From: a virus
Length of the DNA: 36,708 nucleotides
Direction: 5' to 3' (one strand)
Virus record (IMG/VR): IMGVR_UViG_3300027365_000033
Location: 1-36,708 of that record
In this document: piece after piece, positions 15,971 through 23,177 of the stretch
How the letters are laid out: each line of letters starts with the position of its first letter
Position numbering within the stretch: position 1 is the stretch's first letter
Translations under genes and position numbers: made by a program
The notes under the pieces: model-generated
Told to the model about the DNA's origin: nothing
Seen by the model: the letters and a program-made list of their open reading frames with translations, nothing else
The model's database searches: none

Positions 15971-16411
15971 ATGGACTTTTCACTACTCAAAACAGTGATA
16001 GCGATGATGCCTGGTAATGAAACAGATGATCAGGTGGTGGCTGATTGGTGCAATACACCATCAATCACCATCCAGCGTCAGACGTTTGTCACCACACGTA
16101 CATTGATGGACCGGTTAGGTCCACAAGCTGCAACAGACATTATGGCCAAGCTTGAAACAGCGGCGGACGGCTCGCCGTTACTAGCAAAAACATTGGCCAT
16201 GATGAGTCCTGTCCAGGGTGGCATCGATGTCGCTTTGGATAGCGTGCGCTTTCAGCTTGATGATCTGGCTCTGAACAGCGTGATTACTGAGCAAGAAGCC
16301 ACCAACATCAAATCACTAGGCGAATACCTGGTTAGCCCTGCTGAATCGTTTGGTTTACCTGTTATTACAGCTCAAAACGTGGCTTTTGTGAGGGTGAATC
16401 ATGACGATTAA
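15971..16411 (+). CDS. hypothetical tail-region protein
   Basis: A 146-residue alpha/beta protein that I do not recognise. The sequence has a helical middle (GPQAATDIMAKLETAADGSP) and an acidic C-terminus. It follows the tube by three bases and overlaps the next gene by 11, so it is part of the structural operon. In related contractile phages this position holds a conserved uncharacterised protein; a tail-assembly role is likely but unproven. Confidence 0.6.
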   Translation: MDFSLLKTVIAMMPGNETDDQVVADWCNTPSITIQRQTFVTTRTLMDRLGPQAATDIMAKLETAADGSPLLAKTLAMMSPVQGGIDVALDSVRFQLDDLALNSVITEQEATNIKSLGEYLVSPAESFGLPVITAQNVAFVRVNHDD

Positions 16412-16844
16412 TACCGGAGCAGCTATTGTTGAAAAGCAAGCCGAGCATACGGCGATTAATGCAGCGGCATCGATAGCCAATGGTGCCTACAGCACAGAAG
16501 CACAAGCCACTGCCTTAGTTTTAACCGACAAGGTCCGGTTCGCGGATGCCGTTTTGGATATCACGCTGCCAACCCTGGCCACCGCAGGCAAATCAGTGCA
16601 TTTGTACCGCCGTGATAAAAACATCAAAGGCAGCAATCACGCGCCAGTGCCTGGTGATAACTTTCCCCACATTTATATTGGCTCATTCCCATTAAATGCA
16701 GTGGGGACACAGCAATTTATTTCATTGCCTGGCATTACCATCAGCGACGACTGTGAGTTCTACATCAAGAATGATTCTGGTGTGGCCACAAGTGGTACGA
16801 CCGTGCTGACGGTAACCCCTTGGACATGGAACGGGAAGGCTTAG
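16401..16844 (+). CDS. hypothetical beta-rich structural protein
   Basis: A 147-residue protein, mainly Thr/Ala/Gly-rich beta strands, with ITLPTLATAGKSVHLYRRDKN and PHIYIGSFPLNAVGTQQFISL. No signal peptide. It resembles small phage decoration or fibre-associated proteins by composition only. It overlaps the previous gene by 11 bases and the next GTG start follows immediately. Confidence 0.5.
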   Translation: MTINTGAAIVEKQAEHTAINAAASIANGAYSTEAQATALVLTDKVRFADAVLDITLPTLATAGKSVHLYRRDKNIKGSNHAPVPGDNFPHIYIGSFPLNAVGTQQFISLPGITISDDCEFYIKNDSGVATSGTTVLTVTPWTWNGKA

Positions 16845-16845
16845 C

Positions 16846-17583
16846 GTGAGCGTTTATCTACCTGATAACAAAATCACAGCACCAGAACTTTGGTATCCAG
16901 GGCGTAAGCCGACTGTGCCTGTGAGATTGAATCAAAAAGCTAAAAACAAAAGCATCATTGCTGACTTCTTCCCAAGTTCAGCACATAGACGTGAGTTGTT
17001 GAGGAACACGCCTATCTCATTTGTTGGTGATGTTTCTTTCACTGACCAGGGGAATATAAGTGCAAAAACCTTAGGCTCCTATGGTTATGCTGATATTCCT
17101 TCAATATCGAAAGCGTTCACTATTTTTGTCTCAGGCACATATAAACACTCTGGTGGCTATGGCTGCATAATCAGCTATGGGCTTGCTGGTACTGAAACAT
17201 CATTGAGAGGGATTCTTCTACAAAGTAGTGGTTCCCCAGGAAGCATTAGGTTGCAAGTTGTAGCAGGTGGAAATGCTTATACGACATCACCGGTAGTTTC
17301 GCTATCTGAAGGTGACAGGTTTGCATTTTTAGCAAGCTATAACGGAGCGAAAATTACATTAAAAGAACTGTACTCAAAAAATGAAGTTTCTATTGCTGCA
17401 AGTGGCCTAGTAAACATAGTCACGCCTAACTTCTATTTATGCGGGAACCCTCATCAAACAACTGGTCAAGGCCAAGCTGTCAGTACTATCACTGAATTAG
17501 ATAGATGCATCGTTTTCGCTGATGGCAACTTGTTTTTGAGTGACTTTCACCTAAACCCATACCAATTCCTTGAGGCCGCCTAA
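16846..17583 (+). CDS. LamG/concanavalin-like receptor-type protein
   Basis: A 245-residue protein from a GTG at 16846. After an ~45-residue N-terminal head (MSVYLPDNKITAPELWYPGRKPTV in pieces) comes a jelly-roll pattern typical of LamG/concanavalin A-like domains: KAFTIFVSGTYKH, SLRGILLQSSG, IRLQVVAGG, DRFAFLASYNGAKITLKELYS and a final FADGNLFLSDFHL. Such domains bind carbohydrate or decorate phage tails. Codons and composition (more Ser/Thr, AT-richer) differ from its neighbours, consistent with exchange of a host-recognition module. Confidence 0.55.
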   Translation: MSVYLPDNKITAPELWYPGRKPTVPVRLNQKAKNKSIIADFFPSSAHRRELLRNTPISFVGDVSFTDQGNISAKTLGSYGYADIPSISKAFTIFVSGTYKHSGGYGCIISYGLAGTETSLRGILLQSSGSPGSIRLQVVAGGNAYTTSPVVSLSEGDRFAFLASYNGAKITLKELYSKNEVSIAASGLVNIVTPNFYLCGNPHQTTGQGQAVSTITELDRCIVFADGNLFLSDFHLNPYQFLEAA

Positions 17584-18194
17584 TGCTATCGCCTCTCTGG
17601 ATTAGACAAAACAACACGCCGGCACCGACTCAATCATTCAGTGTGAATAGTATCGGTTCGGCTGAGTCAGCGGGGGTGATCACGCTTTCACCTGGTCCCG
17701 TTTCCTTGGCGTTGTCATCCATCCTGAGTCAATCAGCCTTCGGTGATATTGAATTGTTACCTGGTGCGGTTTCGTTTTCTGTGCCTGGCATCGAGGGGGA
17801 TGCTGTGGTGCCGAATCCCACTTTCTCTGTTGGCGGCTCGAACGTCTCTCTTGTGGCCATTCCTTCTCAGGAGTTTGTGGGTTTACCTGTGTTATCACCT
17901 GGCGCTGTCAGCTTCTCGGCTGCCTTTATCAGCGAGTCGTCAGTGCTGGGCGATATTCACTTATCAACCGGTCCCGTGAGTATCAGCGTTTCTGGAATTA
18001 CGCCTAGCGAACAGGTGCAGCCATTCAATATTGAAAATGTGAACCATGATTTAAGGCTAAACAGCATAGAAACGGCTGAAATGTTCGGTGCTATCAGCAT
18101 AAAAGGTGGATCGAGAATCACAGGCTACATGAACGCCGACATTTTCACAGGTCCGCCAATTTTAGGCGTGGTGGAGGTGAACGTTGGCCACTGA
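17583..18194 (+). CDS. repeat-containing hypothetical structural protein
   Basis: A 203-residue protein built from imperfect repeats of about 24 residues with the pattern I-x-S-x-x-x-x-G-x-I-x-L-x-P-G-x-V-S-x-x (for example GVITLSPGPVS, GDIELLPGAVS, GLPVLSPGAVS, GDIHLSTGPVS, with alternating SIxSxSAxG parts). This looks like a beta-helix or stalk-like fibre. The N-terminal ~20 residues (SPLWIRQNN) differ and may attach it to the particle. Function unknown; placement next to the LamG-like gene suggests an accessory fibre. Overlaps both neighbours. Confidence 0.55.
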   Translation: MLSPLWIRQNNTPAPTQSFSVNSIGSAESAGVITLSPGPVSLALSSILSQSAFGDIELLPGAVSFSVPGIEGDAVVPNPTFSVGGSNVSLVAIPSQEFVGLPVLSPGAVSFSAAFISESSVLGDIHLSTGPVSISVSGITPSEQVQPFNIENVNHDLRLNSIETAEMFGAISIKGGSRITGYMNADIFTGPPILGVVEVNVGH

Positions 18195-18501
18195 GAATGT
18201 TTTTCTGCTGGCAAATTCCAACACGATTGAGCTTCGTGGGCTGCGTAACGTATTTACAGATGAATACATCAACACAGCGAATGTGGTGGCCACGTTGCAC
18301 ACATCGAAGGGCGTATCCGTGGTGACACCAGAGGCCATCACGCTGCATTACGTTGAGGAATCAGACGGTTGCTATCGGGCGTTATTAGCACCGGACACAC
18401 CCTTAGAAGAAGGCAAGCGTTACAAATTACACATCGTGGCCCAGGGCGAAGGACTCACCGCCACTTGGGAACAGTTAATTCAAGCAAAAGTTAGGCGGTA
18501 A
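18184..18501 (+). CDS. hypothetical structural protein (TTG start)
   Basis: A 105-residue protein with beta-sandwich-like strands (IELRGLRNVFTDEYINTANV, GVSVVTPEAITLHYVEES, RYKLHIVAQGEG). It begins at a TTG at 18184, which is decided by a strong GGAGG (18173-18177) six bases upstream; no ATG in frame gives a sensible N-terminus. It overlaps the previous gene by 11 bases. Unrecognised; probably a fibre-attachment or decoration protein from context. Confidence 0.55.
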   Translation: MATENVFLLANSNTIELRGLRNVFTDEYINTANVVATLHTSKGVSVVTPEAITLHYVEESDGCYRALLAPDTPLEEGKRYKLHIVAQGEGLTATWEQLIQAKVRR

Positions 18502-18506
18502 ACGTT

Positions 18507-18914
18507 ATGACAGCAAGTTTATACGGCAAAGGCCGTGAGGGTTTTCTAGGCGGCGACATCGATTGGGATGCCGACATCATCAAAGTGGTGGCCATCGATG
18601 TGGCTAATTACAGCGTGAGCATCAATGCGGATGAATTTCTGGCTGATATCCCCGCTGCAGCTCGTGTATCGATAAGTGATGCGCTAACCAGTAAAACCAA
18701 AGCATTAGGCGTGGCCGGTGCGGCGAATGTCGTCTTCCAGACTGTAACTGGTCCTGACATTGAAGCGATTGCGTTGTACCAGGACACAGGCAATGAAGCG
18801 ACCTCGCGTTTGATTGCTTACAACGATGAAAGTGCTGATTTACCCATTTTACCCAATGGCGGCGACATCAACCTGAATTGGGATGCCGGCGTGAACAAAA
18901 TTTTCAAACTATAG
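18507..18914 (+). CDS. conserved phage structural protein (IDWD family)
   Basis: A 135-residue protein of a widespread phage family with the pattern FLGGDIDWDADIIKVVAIDVA, then 'AARVSISDAL.SKTKALG', an AALYQDTG-like region and a C-terminal LPNGGDINLNWDAGVNKIFKL. I recall many phage homologues with this signature in tail/fibre clusters but no assigned function. Start ATG with AAACG upstream, weak. Confidence 0.6.
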   Translation: MTASLYGKGREGFLGGDIDWDADIIKVVAIDVANYSVSINADEFLADIPAAARVSISDALTSKTKALGVAGAANVVFQTVTGPDIEAIALYQDTGNEATSRLIAYNDESADLPILPNGGDINLNWDAGVNKIFKL

Positions 18915-18922
18915 GTGACGAT

Positions 18923-19132
18923 ATGGCCAAAGCATTAAAAGACATGAGCATAAACGAGCTGGAAGTCACTATCCATGACTTAACAAAACAACGCCAGGTC
19001 ATTCGTGGCAAAGCCATCCAGGCCCAGGCTGTATTAGCCAAAAAACTGGAACAACAACGCGTCAGCAAGCTGTTAGGCCGTGATGTGCAGTTGGTTGAAG
19101 TCAGCAGCATCGAGTCTGAGGAAGAAGCATGA
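18923..19132 (+). CDS. small coiled-coil protein
   Basis: A 69-residue protein, almost entirely a charged coiled coil (SINELEVTIHDLTKQRQVIRGK, then KAIQAQAVLAKKLEQQRVSKLL). AGGTGACG precedes the ATG at 18923. It lies between structural genes and the lysis cassette and overlaps the next start by 4 bases. Role unknown. Confidence 0.55.
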   Translation: MAKALKDMSINELEVTIHDLTKQRQVIRGKAIQAQAVLAKKLEQQRVSKLLGRDVQLVEVSSIESEEEA

Positions 19133-19716
19133 AAAGCTTCAACACCAAGACCATCACTGATGCCCTGAAAAAACACGATTACCCGTTTTTTAAGGGTGAT
19201 TACAACCTGAACATTATCGGTGTGCGTAGCAATGATACGGATGCCAACACATTTAATGACGTGATTGTGGTGCTGTATGAGCTGGATAAAAAGCAAGTGA
19301 TGCATGTGTTTCCGGCCACGACCGATCCTGGTCTGTTTTACCGTGAAAACCCGCTCAATGTCGATGGCACAGCCATTCTGGTGCCTGGTAATTATCGTGG
19401 TGTGTGGCAGATTGGCCCGCACCAGGCGAAATACAACGCCCTGGTTCAACGTAAGCCGATGAAGGTCTATCGAGACAATGATAGCGATACGGCCTTGGAT
19501 ATGGACGAAACCAGCATTGATGAAGGTTTATTCGGCATTAACTTGCACCGTGCTGGCGTCAATAACATCTCGCTGCAGGTGGATAAATGGTCTGCCGGTT
19601 GCCAGGTGTTAGCCGACCCATGTGATTTTGATTTGTTAATGGCCCTGGCTAAAAAATCAGCCTCAATGTATGGGCCGTCGTTCAGTTACACGCTGTTAAC
19701 GGAAGATCAATTGTGA
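19129..19716 (+). CDS. L,D-transpeptidase-like endolysin candidate
   Basis: A 195-residue protein. The C-terminal half contains H140 (GINLHRAG) and S155-A-G-C158 (KWSAGCQVL), the H...SxGC arrangement of YkuD/L,D-transpeptidase-type folds. A preceding NYRGVWQIGPHQ and a YRDNDSDTALDMDE loop are family-typical of phage versions of this fold. It stands at the head of the lysis cassette, followed at 4 bases overlap by Rz/Rz1 and the holin, and no other lysozyme, amidase or peptidase is visible. I therefore propose that it degrades or cross-links peptidoglycan during lysis. No signal peptide, as expected if export depends on the holin. Confidence 0.6.
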   Translation: MKSFNTKTITDALKKHDYPFFKGDYNLNIIGVRSNDTDANTFNDVIVVLYELDKKQVMHVFPATTDPGLFYRENPLNVDGTAILVPGNYRGVWQIGPHQAKYNALVQRKPMKVYRDNDSDTALDMDETSIDEGLFGINLHRAGVNNISLQVDKWSAGCQVLADPCDFDLLMALAKKSASMYGPSFSYTLLTEDQL

Positions 19717-20207
19717 ATTGGCTGATTATCGGGATATTTGCGGCCAGTTGTTCAGCCAGCTTTTTTGTGGGCTACGACTACCGCGATCGTGGCGTTCAGG
19801 CTGAAATGGCCAAAGCGATATCCAAAGCCCTGGAAGATGCTGACGAACAATACGAAAAGGACCGTCAGCAGGAACTGGAGCTGATTGAACAGCAAAAAAA
19901 GACCGAAATTGTTTACAAGACCATTACCAAAGAGGTGCCGAAGTATGTGCCCGTTATTCAGCAAAAAGACAGTGATTGCAATCTGTCTCATGGCACTGTG
20001 CGGTTGTTCAACAGTGCCGCCCGTGACGAGATGCCCGAAGCCACCGATATCGATGATGATACCGATACCCGACCTTCCACCATTACAGAAGCCGATCTCA
20101 TCGACTATGGACTCGTCACCATCAAGCAGTACAACAAGGCAAAAAACCAATGCAACGCCTTAATGGATTGGTTTCACTCCGTGGAAAAGAAGGAAAAGAA
20201 CGAATGA
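19713..20207 (+). CDS. Rz: i-spanin (Rz-like)
   Basis: A 164-residue protein with an N-terminal membrane anchor (NWLIIGIFAASCSASFFVGY) and then a long Glu/Gln/Lys-rich coiled coil (residues ~30-75, with KALEDADEQYEKDRQQELELIE in overlapping segments) ending near EVPKYVPV. This is the inner-membrane spanin layout. GTG start at 19713, overlapping the enzyme's stop. The Rz1 partner gene is nested inside it in the +1 frame. Confidence 0.8.
   Translation: MNWLIIGIFAASCSASFFVGYDYRDRGVQAEMAKAISKALEDADEQYEKDRQQELELIEQQKKTEIVYKTITKEVPKYVPVIQQKDSDCNLSHGTVRLFNSAARDEMPEATDIDDDTDTRPSTITEADLIDYGLVTIKQYNKAKNQCNALMDWFHSVEKKEKNE
19945..20163 (+). CDS. Rz1: o-spanin (Rz1-like lipoprotein), nested inside Rz
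   Basis: A 72-residue frame inside Rz, +1 relative to it. From ATG 19945 the signal peptide MCPLFSKKTVIAICLMALCG is followed by lipidation Cys21 (lipobox LCG-C), then a short Pro-rich mature protein (STVPPVTRCPKPPIS, IPDLPPLQKP). A proper Shine-Dalgarno GAGGTG (19932-19937) lies seven bases upstream. A fully embedded Rz1 is the classical spanin arrangement and explains why the Rz gene keeps this second frame open. With Rz it bridges inner and outer membrane in the last step of lysis. Confidence 0.85.
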   Translation: MCPLFSKKTVIAICLMALCGCSTVPPVTRCPKPPISMMIPIPDLPPLQKPISSTMDSSPSSSTTRQKTNATP

Positions 20208-20554
20208 TCGAGAAAGACCCAACGGCCTATCCATTAATTACCTATTCGTGGGTGTTTCTACTTTCGATTATGGGCGGTGTGGTGAGCTATATCCGCAAAC
20301 GTCGCATGGGCAAGATTGCACGCTTTTCGATTACAGAATTGGTCGGGGAGATTGTAACAGCGGCATTTGCAGGGCTTATCACCTTCTTTTTATGTGAAGC
20401 CGCCAAGATTCCACCGATGCTGGCTGCGGCCATGATTGCTGTTTCTGGCCACATGGGTTCCAGGCTGATTTTCATGCTCGAGGAAGGGCTGCAGAAGTGG
20501 TACGAAAAATACGTTTTCAAAAAACAACTTTCTAAAACTAAAAACGAGGACTAA
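20204..20554 (+). CDS. phage holin (LydA-like)
   Basis: A 116-residue membrane protein from ATG 20204 with AAGGA eight bases upstream. Three hydrophobic segments: ITYSWVFLLSIMGGVVSYI, EIVTAAFAGLITFFLC and PPMLAAAMIAVSGHMG, then a charged C-terminus (KWYEKYVFKKQLSKTK). The pattern fits a phage holin of the LydA/Phage_holin_3 type. It directly follows Rz/Rz1 with an overlap. It would time the opening of the inner membrane for the preceding lytic enzyme. Confidence 0.75.
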   Translation: MIEKDPTAYPLITYSWVFLLSIMGGVVSYIRKRRMGKIARFSITELVGEIVTAAFAGLITFFLCEAAKIPPMLAAAMIAVSGHMGSRLIFMLEEGLQKWYEKYVFKKQLSKTKNED

Positions 20555-20557
20555 ACC

Positions 20558-20851
20558 ATGCCTTTAACTACGCTCACACTCGATGACAAGCCGTTTGATT
20601 TTGATATCGGCGTGGATGATTCAAACCGCTACATCAACTCGATTGATGCACAAGACAAAGTCGCGCCTAGCTATAACCTGATCATGCAAACCATCAAGCC
20701 AGAGCAAAAAGACGACCTGAAAAAAGTCGTGCTGATTGATGGCAAACCGAACGGCTTTTTATGCATCAACATCGCCGGTGAATTGAATAAACAGTTTTCC
20801 GGTGCGGTGAAAGTCTCGCTGGGAAAGCCGAGCACATCGCAAAGCGAATAG
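20558..20851 (+). CDS. tail assembly chaperone (gpG-equivalent, unshifted product)
   Basis: A 97-residue protein in the slot just upstream of the tape measure. The body (LTLDDKPFDFDIGVDD...) is a small beta-rich/helical domain as in tail chaperones. The reading frame ends at 20851 shortly after the heptamer GGGAAAG (20821-20827). In tailed phages this gene pair makes two proteins by -1 frameshifting, here with the -1 frame extending to 21009. Role: keeps the tape measure soluble and recruits tube subunits during tail assembly (family knowledge). Confidence 0.8.
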   Translation: MPLTTLTLDDKPFDFDIGVDDSNRYINSIDAQDKVAPSYNLIMQTIKPEQKDDLKKVVLIDGKPNGFLCINIAGELNKQFSGAVKVSLGKPSTSQSE

Positions 20852-21009
20852 AAGAAAACGGGTTGCACCAGGTTTTATGCCTGGTGCATCACTGGTTGCC
20901 CGGGCAGCCAATTAATGAAGACACCATGGGCGAAGCGATATACCTGGAAAAACGCTATTGGGAAAACATGAGCAACGCCGTCGCAGCAGGCATTCAAAAG
21001 GCTTTATAG
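20558..21009 (+). CDS. frameshifted tail assembly chaperone (gpGT-equivalent)
   Basis: The -1 frame is open from the slippery site to TAG at 21007-21009 and reads as an additional 60 residues after K90: AEHIAKRIEENGLHQ, then LVHHWLPGQPINED and a helix YLEKRYWENMSNAVAAG. The join is exactly G-GGA-AAG in the zero frame, the same heptamer used by lambda gpG/gpGT. The extension has no ATG start of its own near the junction, so frameshifting is the natural way to express it. Predicted fusion is 150 residues. Coordinates span the joined product: 20558-20827 zero frame, then 20827-21009 in -1. Confidence 0.8.
20821..20827 (+). promoter_or_regulatory. programmed -1 frameshift heptamer GGGAAAG
   Basis: Zero-frame codons CTG GGA AAG provide X_XXY_YYZ as G_GGA_AAG, the classical tail-chaperone slippery sequence. 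Confidence 0.8.
20864..20888 (+). other. hairpin downstream of frameshift site
   Basis: TGCACCAGG-TTTTATG-CCTGGTGCA, a perfect 9-bp stem with 7-base loop inside the -1 extension, about 36 bases after the heptamer and 12 after the zero-frame stop. That is farther than the usual 5-9 base spacer for a stimulatory structure, so it may act as a ribosome pause or mRNA-stability element instead. Confidence 0.5.
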
Positions 21010-21013
21010 CAAC

Positions 21014-22852
21014 GTGAACGCACTACAACACCTAGATTTTATTGTGAAACTGACCGACATGGCTTCTGGCCCTGCCGGCAAGATCATGACGCAAATGGAT
21101 ACCATGACCACCAAAGTGCAGGCCGGTTATAAAAAAATCGGCTATGGCGCGGCAGGGATATGGGGTGCCGGTGCGGCCCTGGATAACTTGCTTACACCTG
21201 CCAAAGAAATGGATCGGGCATTAGGTGAAGTTAGCTCACTAGAAGTGACCGATAAAACCTTAAAAGAACTGACCTCAACATCGCTGAAATTCAGTATGCA
21301 ATATGGCGAGTCAGCCGCTGACTTTGTGCGTAGCTCGTATGACATTCAATCGGCTATTAGTGGCCTGGTCGGTAATGAATTAGCCACCTTTACTAATGCC
21401 AGTAATATTCTGGCCAAAGGCACCAAAGCCGACGCGGCCACTATCACCGATTACGTCGGTACGATGTACGGCATTTTCAAAAATGGCGCGGATGAAATGG
21501 GCAAAGGCCAGTGGGTAGAAATGCTGGCAGGCCAAACAGCGGCAGCGGTGCAGATATTCAAAACCACCGGTGGCGAAATGTCGGCAGCGTTTGGTCGTTT
21601 AGGCGCTGAAGCGACCAGTAATGGCGTGGCCATGAATGAACAAATGGCCATACTCGGTCAGTTGCAATCCACCATGTCGGGTTCAGAGTCGGCCACTAAA
21701 TATCGGGCGTTTTTATCGGGCGTGGGTAAAGCCCAAGAGGCGTTAGGGCTACAGTTCACCGACAGCCAGGGCCGTATGTTGCCGATGGTCGATATTCTCA
21801 ACGCGATTAAAGGCAAGTTTGGCGAGATTGATACCGTTGCTGAATCCGACATGCTGCAAAAAGCCTTTGGCACCAAAGAGGCTGTCTCGCTTATCAAGTT
21901 ACTGGCCAGCGATGTCGATGGGCTGAATAGCAATATTGAGCAGCTAGGCCAGCAAAAAGGCATGGAAAAAGCCATTCAAATGGCGCAAGAAATTCGCGAT
22001 CCATTTGAAATGGGTACGCAGGCCATGAATGCCATGAAAACGGTACTCGGTAGGGCGATGATTCCAATGCTCACGCCTGTTCTGGGCTTGCTGGGTGATG
22101 TGGCAAACCGCATGCTGCGCTGGTCTGAAATGTTCCCCACGCTCACAAAATACATGGGCGGGGCTGGCCTGGTCATTTTTGGTCTGATTGCCACCATTTC
22201 AGCCTTATCGATTGCGGTGGGTATAAACATTATCGTTTCAGCAGGTTGGAGTGCCGGGTTAAAAGTAATCAAGTTCATTTTTAAAGACCTTATATGGGGT
22301 CTCATGAAATTAATCCCAACGGTTTGGAGCTTTACTGCCGCGTTATTCGCTAGCCCGATCACCTGGATAGTGCTTGGCATCACTGCACTGGTGGCTATTG
22401 TGGCCGCTGCCATTATCTATTGGGATGAATGGACCGGCGCGCTCGGTAAATGGGCGGGCCAGTTTATGGAAGCGCTGAACATTTTCGGCATGGTCGATGG
22501 TGTATTAGCGGCATGGGATGCACTGCCACAGTGGTGGGGCAACTTTAAAAACTGGCTAGGCACGCTCGACCCGATGGCTTTTGTCGGTGAAAGCATGGAC
22601 TGGATTATCGACAAGGTAAACATGATCCCAGGCATCAGCATCGGTGATGGGCCTACAGCGCCCAAACCCATAGCGCCACCGCCAAGCCTGGATGTCAACA
22701 AATCACTCAGCAGCCAGGGCGGGGTGATGCAACGTATTACCAATGCCAACAACTCGCAAACACGCAGTATCGGTGATGTGGTGGTGAATAACTACGGCCC
22801 AAGCGTCAACGGCAACACGCTGCGTGACGAACTCGCGTTTATGGGTGGCTGA
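21014..22852 (+). CDS. tail tape measure protein
   Basis: A 612-residue protein that sets tail length. Long alpha-helical N-terminal half (ASGPAGKIMTQMDTMTTKVQ through the NASNILAKGTKADAATITDY region), TIGR01760-like tape-measure motifs (ATKYRAFLSGVGKAQEALG), a set of hydrophobic segments around residues 385-480 (GLVIFGLIATISALSIAVG and WIVLGITALVAIVAAAIIY) and a Pro-rich C-terminus. GTG start at 21014, five bases after the frameshifted chaperone stop, so it is probably coupled to termination of the frameshift product. A 612-residue tape measure implies a short contractile tail. Confidence 0.85.
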   Translation: MNALQHLDFIVKLTDMASGPAGKIMTQMDTMTTKVQAGYKKIGYGAAGIWGAGAALDNLLTPAKEMDRALGEVSSLEVTDKTLKELTSTSLKFSMQYGESAADFVRSSYDIQSAISGLVGNELATFTNASNILAKGTKADAATITDYVGTMYGIFKNGADEMGKGQWVEMLAGQTAAAVQIFKTTGGEMSAAFGRLGAEATSNGVAMNEQMAILGQLQSTMSGSESATKYRAFLSGVGKAQEALGLQFTDSQGRMLPMVDILNAIKGKFGEIDTVAESDMLQKAFGTKEAVSLIKLLASDVDGLNSNIEQLGQQKGMEKAIQMAQEIRDPFEMGTQAMNAMKTVLGRAMIPMLTPVLGLLGDVANRMLRWSEMFPTLTKYMGGAGLVIFGLIATISALSIAVGINIIVSAGWSAGLKVIKFIFKDLIWGLMKLIPTVWSFTAALFASPITWIVLGITALVAIVAAAIIYWDEWTGALGKWAGQFMEALNIFGMVDGVLAAWDALPQWWGNFKNWLGTLDPMAFVGESMDWIIDKVNMIPGISIGDGPTAPKPIAPPPSLDVNKSLSSQGGVMQRITNANNSQTRSIGDVVVNNYGPSVNGNTLRDELAFMGG

Positions 22853-22853
22853 T

Positions 22854-23177
22854 ATGGCTGATTACGTCGATTTATTAATTGTTGATGATGATGTGGTCCT
22901 GGACGCTGCCGGCGAGCCGCAGCTTATCTATGACAAAGCCTGCATCACTCAGGACATCAAGCACATGGTGCGTGATTCGGGCTTGCTTGTGGAAATGATT
23001 GGCGAGCGTAGCAGCAGCAAGATTCAGGAAAAAATGCTGAAACTCGTGCTGTTTATCGAAACGGACGAACGCTTAATTCCTGGCACCGTCGCTATCACTC
23101 GCACCGATACAGAAATCTTTTTTATCACTGCCACGACTTACAAATATGGCAGCACCAGCCTTGAGGTAACAAGCTAA
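22854..23177 (+). CDS. DUF2590 baseplate-associated protein
   Basis: A 107-residue protein of the DUF2590 type: 'DDDVVLDAAGEPQLIYDKACITQDIKHMVRDSGLL..MIGERS' followed by beta strands. In this phage group it sits directly upstream of baseplate J and is thought to be the equivalent of gpW/gp25 baseplate wedge proteins. Start ATG 22854 follows the tape measure stop by one base. Its stop overlaps the next ATG. Confidence 0.8.
   Translation: MADYVDLLIVDDDVVLDAAGEPQLIYDKACITQDIKHMVRDSGLLVEMIGERSSSKIQEKMLKLVLFIETDERLIPGTVAITRTDTEIFFITATTYKYGSTSLEVTS

Noticed and set aside
20864-20888. Hairpin as a terminator of the lysis genes
   Set aside because: No T-run follows and it lies inside the -1 frame extension of the chaperone.
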